Origin: Gemmatimonadota bacterium
GTDB lineage: Bacteria > JAAXHH01
NCBI GenBank assembly: GCA_026702745.1
Contig: JAPPBT010000050.1
Location: 1-64,000 of the forward strand
Length of the DNA stretch: 64,000 nucleotides
Reading direction: 5' to 3'
Below the pieces are notes generated by a model. That model had not been told where the DNA came from. It worked only from the letters and a program-made list of their open reading frames with translations, and did not search any database. Positions 57,341 through 64,000 of this stretch are shown in pieces. Numbering within the stretch: position 1 is the stretch's first letter; every line of letters starts with the position of its first letter. Position numbers and translations under genes: made by a program.

Positions 57341-59381
57341 GATGCGTGCGCTCCCGCTCATCTTGAATGGATTCCGCCACGATTTCGGCGATATCCCGGA
57401 CCCGCATGGGTTCGCCGGCCCGCTTGTTGGCGTCGTTCATCATCCTGGCGCAGAAGGGACAGCCCACGGCCAGGGTGTCGGCCCCGGTTTCCCGGGCTTC
57501 CCGGAAGCGATGGTCGCTGACCGCTTCCCTGCCTTCCTCTTCTTCTTTCCAGACCTGTGCGCCGCCCGCGCCGCAGCAGAAAGACCGGTTCCTGCTCCGG
57601 GCCATTTCCACCAGGGAAGGCCGGGCTGCCGCCAGCGCCTGTCGGGGCGCTTCGTATTCACCGCCGTGGCGGCCCAGGTAACACGGATCGTGATAGGTGG
57701 TGCGCGTCTCCGCCTCGCCCTGAACCTTGAGCCTGCCGGTCTTCGCCAGTTCGCCGATGAGTTGCGTGTGGTGCATGACCTCGAAACGGCCGCCCAGTGC
57801 GCCGTACTCGTTTCCGAGGGTATGCAGGCAGTGGGGGCAACCCGTGACGATTTTCCTCCGGCCGGCCTGGTCGGCACCCGCGGCGTTCAAAGTCTCGATG
57901 TTCCCTTCGGCGGCTATACTGAAAAGATACTCGTTTCCGGCCCTTCGCGCCAGATCTCCCGTACAGGATTCGTCGTTTCCCAGCACGGCGAAGTTTACCC
58001 CCGCCCGATGCAGGACCTTAGCGATGGCTCGCGCCGTGTCCCGGGCGCCGGGATCGAAGGCGCCGGCGCAGCCGACCCAGAACAGGACGTCGTAGTCCCG
58101 ATGTTCCGCGACGGTCGGCACCTTGAAGTCCAGGGATTCGGTCCATTCCATCCGGTCGCCCGCCATCTGCCAGGGATTGCCGTTCCGTTCGATCCCGGTG
58201 AAGGCGCCTTTCAGTTCGTTCGGAAACGCGCTCTCCATCAGCACCTGGTTCCGGCGCATGGCGAGGATGTCGAACATGGGTTCGTTGCCGACGGGACAGG
58301 CCTCCGTGCAGGCGCCGCAGGCCGTGCAGGCCCAGAGCGCGCTTTCGCTCATGGCGTAACCCAGCATCGGTTCGGTGTCATCCCCGCCCGCCGCCAGGGA
58401 TTTCATGTGGTCTCGAAGGTGATACCGCTTGTTCACCTCCAGGGCCGCGGGAGACAGTTCCTTGCCCGTGGCATAGGCCGGGCAGGCGTCCTGGCACCGG
58501 TTGCACATGATGCAGGCGAAGGCGTCCGTGATATGGGTCCGGTCCAGGTCGGTGATCCGGCCCGCGCCGAACTGCTCGATAGTCTCGTCTTCGAAATCCA
58601 GGGCATCCAGCGCGCCCGGACTGGTCCGTTCAGGGGCGGTCATCAAGTTGAAGGGGCCCATGAACAGGTGGGCGTGTTTCGAAAAGGGAAACCAGGGCAG
58701 GAAGGCCAGCACCAGCCCGATGGCGATCCACCAACTGGCGTGCAGGCCGAAAGTCAGCACGGAAGGTTCCAGGCCCGTCCAGAAACCTGCTGCCAGCGCC
58801 GCGACCGGCTGCCAGGGGTCCGGTCCGTGTATGGCGATGTCGAAGGATGCGCCCACGAGCCGGAAGCCGACGTGGCCGAGGATGAAAAACCCAACGATCA
58901 GGGAATCCCGCCGGATGCCGCCGGCGGCCCGGTGGTGCAGCTTGACGTTGGGTGCCACGGCGAGATCCGCGGATTTCACGACGAACCGGCGGATGAGCAA
59001 GGCAGCCATGCCAACCACCGCCGCCAGGGTCATGAGATCGACGATCAGTCGATAGACTTGACCGGCGGTACCTTCCTCCAGAAAAACGAAGCCGGTTACC
59101 AGGCCTTCCAGCACGTCCACCAGGTTGACCGCCATGTAGAGGATGAAGCCCCACGCAATTCCGGTGTGCGCGAGGGAAACCAGCGGCCGGTTGCGGATCA
59201 TGTTGTTCTGGCCGGCCAGGGCCTTGACTCCGGTCCACAGCCGGCCTGGAAGACCATCCCAGGCCAGGCGGCCCCGGCCCCGCATAATCGTCCCGGTCAT
59301 GCGCCTGAAGGTGACGGACGCGAGGTACAGCGAGACGGCCGCAAGGAGGGCGAAGAGGATCTTTTCGTACGGAGAAAGCAT
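57327..59381 (-). CDS. Membrane ETF:quinone oxidoreductase-type FeS protein (EMO/EtfD, NarI-like + CCG domains)
   Basis: Probable electron acceptor for ETF that reduces menaquinone, 684 residues. The N-terminal third has about five membrane helices of NarI/cytochrome b type with His candidates for haem (LAHTGIAWGF, LGHVGFRL). A ferredoxin domain carries CIMCNRCQDACP and CTACGACTEACPVG. Two CCG domains follow (CPHCLHTLGNEYGAL and FCCGAGGAQVW), with DPCYLGRHGGEY. This layout matches Mycobacterium EtfD (Rv0338c) and the Syntrophomonas EMO complex. Its place next to etfB-etfA supports the assignment. It is followed directly by the 2-oxoacid oxidoreductase genes. Confidence 0.88.
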   Translation of the reverse strand: MLSPYEKILFALLAAVSLYLASVTFRRMTGTIMRGRGRLAWDGLPGRLWTGVKALAGQNNMIRNRPLVSLAHTGIAWGFILYMAVNLVDVLEGLVTGFVFLEEGTAGQVYRLIVDLMTLAAVVGMAALLIRRFVVKSADLAVAPNVKLHHRAAGGIRRDSLIVGFFILGHVGFRLVGASFDIAIHGPDPWQPVAALAAGFWTGLEPSVLTFGLHASWWIAIGLVLAFLPWFPFSKHAHLFMGPFNLMTAPERTSPGALDALDFEDETIEQFGAGRITDLDRTHITDAFACIMCNRCQDACPAYATGKELSPAALEVNKRYHLRDHMKSLAAGGDDTEPMLGYAMSESALWACTACGACTEACPVGNEPMFDILAMRRNQVLMESAFPNELKGAFTGIERNGNPWQMAGDRMEWTESLDFKVPTVAEHRDYDVLFWVGCAGAFDPGARDTARAIAKVLHRAGVNFAVLGNDESCTGDLARRAGNEYLFSIAAEGNIETLNAAGADQAGRRKIVTGCPHCLHTLGNEYGALGGRFEVMHHTQLIGELAKTGRLKVQGEAETRTTYHDPCYLGRHGGEYEAPRQALAAARPSLVEMARSRNRSFCCGAGGAQVWKEEEEGREAVSDHRFREARETGADTLAVGCPFCARMMNDANKRAGEPMRVRDIAEIVAESIQDERERTHHDDR

Positions 59382-59438
59382 CGGCGTCCCGCAATCCCGA
59401 TGTGCCGCCGAAGGAAGACGCGATGCACGGTGTCCGGG

Positions 59439-60425
59439 CTATCGGCCCAGCCGTTTCTTCACTTCTTCCGCGATGGCGGGCAGGTAACTGAAGAGGTCGC
59501 CGGCGATGCCGTAGTGGGCGTACTTGTACAGCGGCACGTCGGCGTCTTTGTTGATGGCCACGATCACGCGGGCGTTCTTCATGCCCGCCAGGTGCTGTAT
59601 CGCGCCGGAAATCCCGCAGGCGATGTACAGGTCGGGCTGTACCGTCTTTCCGGTCTGTCCGACCTGGTGGGCATAGGGTATCCACCCGGCATCCACCGCG
59701 GCCCGGCTGGCGCCGAGGGCGCCGCCCAGGGCGTCCGCCAGTTCGCGAACGGGCTGGAAACCCTCCGGTCCGCCCACGCCGCGGCCGCCCGATACGATGA
59801 TGCTTGCTTCGGTCAGGCTGACGGTGCCGTCCGCGGTCTCCACGGACGCCACGCGGGTGGGGATCTTGTCCTCGGACAGCACGGCAGGCACCTCGATGAT
59901 CTCCCCGGTCCGGGACGGATCGGGATCCGCCGGCTGGAAGATATTGCGCCGCACCGTGACGAAACGATGCCCGGTGCCCCTGAACGTCACGGTGGATACC
60001 AGGTTGCCGACCAGCGCGGGGCGTACGGCGACCAACCGGTCGCCTTCCACATGCAGGTCGGTGCAGTCCGGCGCCAGGCCCGCATCGGCGAGGGCGGCGA
60101 CGTAGGCCGAAAGCTCCAGGCCGGCCGTACTCGCCCCCATCAGGACCTCGGACGGCGGTTCGTTCTCCAGGATCCGAGCCAGGAGCTTCGCGTAGGGCTC
60201 CACGCGGTAGCGGCCCAGTGAAGGATCATCGGCGGTGTACACGCGGTCCGCGCCGGCCTCGACAGCCTGTCGGGCGATCTCGCCGACACCGTCACCGAAC
60301 ACGGCGGCGGTCAGGGAACCGCCGAGTTCGCCGGCGACTTTGCCCGCGGCGGCCATCGCCTGCCATGCGATCGGGTCCGCCTGTCCGTCCACCTGTTCAA
60401 TCCATACGAGTAAGCTGCTTGCCAT
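59439..60425 (-). CDS. etfA: Electron transfer flavoprotein alpha subunit
   Basis: FAD-binding subunit of ETF, 328 residues. The C-terminal FAD domain has [68 protein letters not shown] and [26 protein letters not shown]. The ATG at 60425 begins a clean EtfA N-terminus (SSLLVWIEQ); the frame is open far upstream only because of GC bias. 17 bases separate it from etfB. It accepts electrons from the acyl-CoA dehydrogenase and passes them to EtfD. Confidence 0.95.
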   Translation of the reverse strand: MASSLLVWIEQVDGQADPIAWQAMAAAGKVAGELGGSLTAAVFGDGVGEIARQAVEAGADRVYTADDPSLGRYRVEPYAKLLARILENEPPSEVLMGASTAGLELSAYVAALADAGLAPDCTDLHVEGDRLVAVRPALVGNLVSTVTFRGTGHRFVTVRRNIFQPADPDPSRTGEIIEVPAVLSEDKIPTRVASVETADGTVSLTEASIIVSGGRGVGGPEGFQPVRELADALGGALGASRAAVDAGWIPYAHQVGQTGKTVQPDLYIACGISGAIQHLAGMKNARVIVAINKDADVPLYKYAHYGIAGDLFSYLPAIAEEVKKRLGR

Positions 60426-60442
60426 CCGTTCGATTTTCCCGC

Positions 60443-61234
60443 CTAAATGACCTTTTCTTCCATCAACCGGTCTACCAGGGTCCTGGCCGCGTCTTCGGGG
60501 CCGCCATCGATCATTTCGATGTGCGCTTCCCGCACCGGAGGAAGGGCCGTCCGCCATTCGACCCCCGAGGCGCCGGAGCCCACGCCCGACGCATCGAGAC
60601 CGAGGTCTTCGCAGCCCCATACGGGAATGCTGGCCCGTGCCGCCTTGCGTATGCCGATGAGGCTCGGATACCGGGGTTCGTTGATCTCCTTGACGACCGT
60701 GATCAGGGCCGGAAGCCGGCTGGTGACCGTCTCCCGCGCTTTCTCGAGCAACCTGACCGCCGAGATGGTTCCGTCCGACGGGTCCAGGCTCTTCAGTTCC
60801 GCCACGTAGGAGACGAGCGGTACGCCGAGCAGGGCCGCGACCTGTACGGCGGTCGCTGCCGTATTGCCGTCGATCGCCGCCCGGCCCCCGACGATGAGGT
60901 CGAAGGCACCGATTTTGCGGATGGCCGCGACCAGGATGCGCGCCGAAGCAAGGCTGTCGCTGTCCGCCATGGCCGGGTCCGATACCAGGACGGCTTCGTC
61001 CACGCCCATGGCCAGGGCGGTCTTCAACGCGTCGGAGGCTTCGGGAGGCCCCAGGCACAGCGCGGTCACTTTTCCGCCGTGCTCCTCCCGGGCCTGAATG
61101 GCCGTTTCCAGCGTGTACTCGTCCCATGGGTTGACGATACGGGGTCCGCCGTCGGCGGACAGCTTGAGGCCGTCCACGGAGCCGGACAACTGCGCCGTAT
61201 CTGGCGTCTGCTTCACCAGGGCGATAATGTTCAA
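60443..61234 (-). CDS. etfB: Electron transfer flavoprotein beta subunit
   Basis: AMP-binding subunit of ETF, 263 residues. N-terminal NIIALVKQTPDTAQ, the signature IVNPWDEYTLETAIQ, DLIVGGRAAIDGNTAATAVQVAALLG and PALITVVKEINEPRYPSLIGIRKA are standard. The DGNTAA segment matches the nucleotide-binding loop. Without a structural alignment I cannot say whether it belongs to the bifurcating type; the neighbouring EtfD argues for the quinone-linked type. Confidence 0.95.
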   Translation of the reverse strand: MNIIALVKQTPDTAQLSGSVDGLKLSADGGPRIVNPWDEYTLETAIQAREEHGGKVTALCLGPPEASDALKTALAMGVDEAVLVSDPAMADSDSLASARILVAAIRKIGAFDLIVGGRAAIDGNTAATAVQVAALLGVPLVSYVAELKSLDPSDGTISAVRLLEKARETVTSRLPALITVVKEINEPRYPSLIGIRKAARASIPVWGCEDLGLDASGVGSGASGVEWRTALPPVREAHIEMIDGGPEDAARTLVDRLMEEKVI

Positions 61235-61271
61235 GTGATCGTTACCTCGCTATGTACCTTTTCTTGCCGGT

Positions 61272-61348
61272 GTGGCCGCACGCGGTCAGTGGTCGCCGTG
61301 ACCGTGCGCGGTCAGTGGTCGACGTGGCCGCATATGGTCAGTTTTGCC
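61272..61348. repeat. 26-bp tandem repeat spanning the acyl-CoA dehydrogenase 3' end
   Basis: Copies start at 61272, 61298 and 61324 (GTGGCCGCACGCGGTCAGTG is the start of the unit). The third, partial copy includes the TGA stop of the - strand acyl-CoA dehydrogenase gene (61338-61340), so the array appears to have grown outward from the gene end into the etfB spacer. Confidence 0.8.
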
Positions 61349-62540
61349 AGTAATCCGGATCGTAGGCGGGCATCTCGCACCGGAGCGGTCGGTCCGTCCG
61401 GTTGCCGAACTCGTAGTCCGCCTGCATGAGCTGGTGGATCTGCGACGTGCCTTCGTAGATGACCGCACTCTTGCTGTTGCGCAGGTGACGTTCCACGTCG
61501 TACTCGTCGGAGTATCCATAGGCACCGTGGACCTGTACCGCGTCGCTGGCCGTGGAGAAGGCCGATTCCGTGCAGTACCACTTGGCCATGCTCGTCTCCC
61601 GGGTGTTCCGCATGCCACGGTTCTTGAGCCATCCGACCTTGCGCACCGCCAGTTCACCCAGGTCGATGCGCTGCTTCATCTGGGCGATGAGCTGCTTTAC
61701 GAGTTGATGGTCGCCGATCGGCTGGCCGAAGGTCCGGCGCTGCCGGGCGTACGACACGGACGCTTCCAGGCAGTATTTCATCAGGCCGACGGCGCCCGAC
61801 GCGACGGTATAGCGGGCGTTGTCGAGACAGGACATGGCGATCTTGAATCCTTCGCCCTCTTCGCCCAGCCGGTGGGACGCGGGCACGGGGACCTCGTCCA
61901 TGTTGATCCAGCCCGTGTTGCTGGCCCGCACCCCCATCTTGCCCTTGATCGTGCCGGTGGTCAGTCCTTCCCACCCCCGTTCGAGCAGGAAGGCGGTGAT
62001 GCCTCGCGTGCCTTCCTCCTGGTTCGTCTTGGCGAAAACGAGAAAGCGGTCCGCCACGTCGGACAGCGTGATCCACATCTTCTCGCCGCTGACCAGGTAG
62101 GTGTCGCCTTCCTTCCGGGCCCGGCTGCCCATGGCGGCCACGTCCGAGCCCGCGCCCGGTTCGGTCAGTCCGAAACATGCGATATGCTCGCCGGTGGCCA
62201 GGGGCGGCAGGAACCGTTCCTTCTGTTCTTCCGTGCCCCATTGGAAGATGGGCAGGGCGTGCAGGCCCAGGTGGACCGCGATCGTCTCCCGTACGGAAGA
62301 GTCGGCCCACTCCAGACCTTCCGACAGCAGGCCGAGGGATATGAAGTCCATGCCGGCTCCATCGTAGCGAACCGGGAGGCAGATGCCCATGAATCCCTGG
62401 GCTGCCATCTTCGGCAGCAGGTCGTGAGGGAATGTGCCGTTGCGGTCGTGTTCCCTGATGGACGGCAGGATCTCGTTGCGGGCGAAGTCGTACACCATCC
62501 GCTCGACCATCCTGTGTTCTTCGCTCAGCTCGAATTCCAT
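61338..62540 (-). CDS. Acyl-CoA dehydrogenase
   Basis: FAD-dependent alpha,beta-dehydrogenation of an acyl-CoA, 400 residues. [16 protein letters not shown] and [17 protein letters not shown] are the FAD/substrate signatures. [22 protein letters not shown] is the second PROSITE-type region, and the catalytic base glutamate is in [15 protein letters not shown] near residue 368. The C-terminus is slightly extended ([21 protein letters not shown]). Two bases separate it from the upstream class V gene. The chain length of the substrate cannot be told. Confidence 0.94.
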   Translation of the reverse strand: MEFELSEEHRMVERMVYDFARNEILPSIREHDRNGTFPHDLLPKMAAQGFMGICLPVRYDGAGMDFISLGLLSEGLEWADSSVRETIAVHLGLHALPIFQWGTEEQKERFLPPLATGEHIACFGLTEPGAGSDVAAMGSRARKEGDTYLVSGEKMWITLSDVADRFLVFAKTNQEEGTRGITAFLLERGWEGLTTGTIKGKMGVRASNTGWINMDEVPVPASHRLGEEGEGFKIAMSCLDNARYTVASGAVGLMKYCLEASVSYARQRRTFGQPIGDHQLVKQLIAQMKQRIDLGELAVRKVGWLKNRGMRNTRETSMAKWYCTESAFSTASDAVQVHGAYGYSDEYDVERHLRNSKSAVIYEGTSQIHQLMQADYEFGNRTDRPLRCEMPAYDPDYWQN

Positions 62541-62541
62541 A

Positions 62542-63735
62542 TTAACCCTGGTTTTCGGCCGCCACCCCGGCCGCTTTGCTGAAGTCTCTGCCGGGTGTCG
62601 ACGCCGGGCAAGTCACCGGGATCTCCCGCATGACTTCGAGGAACCGGTCCACGTCACGGTCCGTATTGTAGAAATGGGTGGACACGCGGGCCCTTCCCAC
62701 GCCGCCGTAAGCCCCGAAAATCAACACGTTCTGCGCTTCGAGGGCGTGAGTCACCGCATTGACGTCCGCCGCGGTGAAGCAGACGTTGCCTGCCCTTTCC
62801 GCTTCCGCCCGGGGCGTGATGACCTCCCAGCCCAGGTCCGACAGGCCGTCCCACACGCGGGTGCTCAGGTGAAGCACGTGCTCCTCGATGCGGTCGATCC
62901 CGATGCCGAGCAGGCAGTCCAGGGCGTTGTCCAGGATGTACACCCCGATCCAGGTTTCATTGCCCGGGGTGAACCGGCTGGCATCCTTCCGGGGGATGTA
63001 TGCGGATGGATCCTTCCAGTCGGGGAGATAGGCCGGTGTATGCCACCCCACGAAAGGCGGGTTCAGCTCGGGTACGCGCTGGCGGTTCCAGTAAAATATG
63101 CCGACCCCGTGTACGGCCATGAGCCACTTGTAGCAGCTGGACACGACGAAGTCCGCGTACTGCGCTTCCACCGGAACGGCACCCGCGGAATGAGTGACGT
63201 CGAGACAAAGCAGGGCGTTCTTGCGGTGCACGATTTCGGCAAGTTCGGGCAGCGGCAGGCGTTGGCCGGTGAAATAGCTGACATGGCTGACATTGACCAC
63301 CCTGGTGTTTTCATCTATCGCTTTATCAAGGTTTTCCAACTCCGTGCGCCAGTTAGCGTTTTCTACGATCCGAAGCTCAACGCCGCGGTCCTTCAACAGG
63401 GTCCACGGCAATACGTCCGAAGGGAACTCCACGTCGGCGACCACCACGTTGTCGCCGGGCTTCCAGTCGAGTGCGTAGACCAGCAGGTTGATGGCCTCGG
63501 AGGTCGAGGTCAGGAAGGCAATGTCATCGGCCGGGACGCCGAACAGCCGCCCGACTTTTTCTTTGCATCCGGTGGACACCACTTCGAGGCGCCTGCGTCC
63601 TTCCTCTCCCAGGAGCTTGTCTTCAAAGAACCGGTTGACGGCGTCGCCATGGGTCTTCAGCATGGGCGATTCGCCGCCGGTGCACAGATGGGTTATGCCC
63701 TGGGTTCCAATGAACTCGGAAGGATCAATCAGCAT
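62542..63735 (-). CDS. Class V PLP enzyme (cysteine desulfurase/selenocysteine lyase-like)
   Basis: Fold-type I PLP enzyme, 397 residues. [16 protein letters not shown] is the phosphate-binding region, D179 and H182 ([13 protein letters not shown]) stack on the cofactor and K203 ([18 protein letters not shown]) forms the Schiff base. No SufS/IscS active-site Cys loop is visible in the usual C-terminal position, so it may be an isopenicillin-epimerase-like or other lyase/aminotransferase rather than a desulfurase. It is the first gene of the nine-gene - strand operon. Confidence 0.85.
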   Translation of the reverse strand: MLIDPSEFIGTQGITHLCTGGESPMLKTHGDAVNRFFEDKLLGEEGRRRLEVVSTGCKEKVGRLFGVPADDIAFLTSTSEAINLLVYALDWKPGDNVVVADVEFPSDVLPWTLLKDRGVELRIVENANWRTELENLDKAIDENTRVVNVSHVSYFTGQRLPLPELAEIVHRKNALLCLDVTHSAGAVPVEAQYADFVVSSCYKWLMAVHGVGIFYWNRQRVPELNPPFVGWHTPAYLPDWKDPSAYIPRKDASRFTPGNETWIGVYILDNALDCLLGIGIDRIEEHVLHLSTRVWDGLSDLGWEVITPRAEAERAGNVCFTAADVNAVTHALEAQNVLIFGAYGGVGRARVSTHFYNTDRDVDRFLEVMREIPVTCPASTPGRDFSKAAGVAAENQG

Positions 63736-63789
63736 GGGTGTCTCCCGTTGAAATTACTGTGGCTTCAGTCGGTCGCGAACTCGACTGCC

Positions 63790-63818
63790 AAGATATCCGC
63801 CGGCACTGTTTTTGTACA
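63790..63818 (-). promoter_or_regulatory. Candidate promoter for the ETF/2-oxoacid operon
   Basis: On the - strand TGTACA (63813-63818), 17-base spacer, TATCTT (63790-63795). Both boxes match four of six consensus bases. GGGAG precedes the ATG at 63735. Confidence 0.35.
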
Positions 63819-63826
63819 GGGAATTC

Positions 63827-63854
63827 GGGAGGTCGTTACCGTGCGTTACCTCCG
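63827..63854. promoter_or_regulatory. Operator-like dyad between divergent promoters
   Basis: GGAGGT (63828-63833) and ACCTCC (63848-63853) form an inverted repeat enclosing a direct repeat of CGTTACC. It lies between the candidate promoters of the two divergent units. Confidence 0.3.
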
Positions 63855-63857
63855 GCG

Positions 63858-63885
63858 TTGAAATTGATGTAAAACGATCTATATT
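63858..63885 (+). promoter_or_regulatory. Promoter for the right-edge amidohydrolase gene
   Basis: TTGAAA (63858-63863), 16-base spacer, TATATT (63880-63885). An 8-bp inverted repeat CCGGGCGT/ACGCCCGG (63896-63903 and 63922-63929) falls at the start of the predicted leader. Confidence 0.5.
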
Positions 63886-63951
63886 GTCTAAAACCCCGGG
63901 CGTCGGCCGCACACTGGCAGAACGCCCGGTACAACTGCTGGAGGGCCCGTT

Positions 63952-64000
63952 TTGGTATACGATTTCCACACCCATTTCTACACCTCCGCCTACCTCGACG
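63952..64000 (+). CDS. Amidohydrolase family protein (3' truncated by the window)
   Basis: Only 16 codons are visible: TTG start followed by VYDFHTHFYTSAYLD. GGAGGG (63940-63945) sits six bases before the TTG and a good promoter lies upstream. The D-F-H-T-H motif is the N-terminal metal-binding DxHxH of the amidohydrolase-2 family. The rest of the gene lies outside the window, so function cannot be refined. Confidence 0.6.
   Translation, partial: MVYDFHTHFYTSAYLD

Noticed and set aside
57288-60221. 977-codon open frame on the + strand across the EtfD and EtfA genes
   Set aside because: It lies antisense to well-conserved genes, has no domain motifs and is rich in R, G, H and P as expected from the complement of GC-biased codons.

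Overview
This 64 kb, GC-rich window comes from a bacterial chromosome and is almost fully coding. It suggests a diderm, rod-forming, respiring heterotroph: mreBCD/mrdA/rodA, a MurE with the DNPR signature of meso-diaminopimelate peptidoglycan, solute-binding proteins with cleavable signal peptides but no lipobox, and an ETF:quinone oxidoreductase. The mix of PhyH-type oxygenases, a sulfatase, a DUF6785-type permease and many short tandem repeats recalls uncultivated marine or soil lineages such as Latescibacterota, Poribacteria or Gemmatimonadota. That assignment is an inference; no rRNA gene is present.

Region 1 (1-24.9 kb, all + strand) is housekeeping. A compact dcw cluster (ftsI with PASTA, murE, murF, ftsW, murC, murB, ftsQ, ftsA, ftsZ) has mraY, murD, murG and ddl missing from their usual slots. 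It is followed by valS, a PHP-domain phosphoesterase, the elongasome operon mreB-mreC-mreD-mrdA-rodA, lgt, comF, a phosphofructokinase with the pyrophosphate-type signature, tpiA, secG and tRNA-Leu(GAG).

Region 2 (25-51.6 kb) is accessory and changes strand often. It holds three orphan OppA-like solute-binding proteins without permease or ATPase genes, one of them in an amidohydrolase-Rieske-SBP operon. It also has two PLP aminotransferase-type or redox enzymes, AKR and SDR oxidoreductases, a CNNM/CorC protein, a divergent SRPBCC / TIGR01777 pair, AbgT, APC, AEC and AI-2E family transporters, and a 2OG-oxygenase / FAD-oxidoreductase / membrane polyferredoxin module. A lipid kinase, a dCMP deaminase, an unrecognised 245-aa protein and a PhyH-HEAT fusion complete it.

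Region 3 (51.6-63.7 kb, all - strand) reads as one long operon: class V PLP enzyme, acyl-CoA dehydrogenase, EtfB, EtfA, a membrane FeS ETF:quinone oxidoreductase (EtfD/EMO), a 2-oxoacid:acceptor oxidoreductase alpha subunit, a fused beta-gamma subunit, a cytoplasmic sulfatase and a DUF6785 membrane protein. It looks like a catabolic island that sends acyl-CoA electrons to the quinone pool. A divergent amidohydrolase gene starts at the right edge.

Two themes run through the window. One is a set of minisatellites (9-28 bp units) in gene 3' ends, linkers, signal peptides and spacers. The other is a family of candidate promoters with the -35 hexamer TTGACA, usually preceded by C (CTTGACA).
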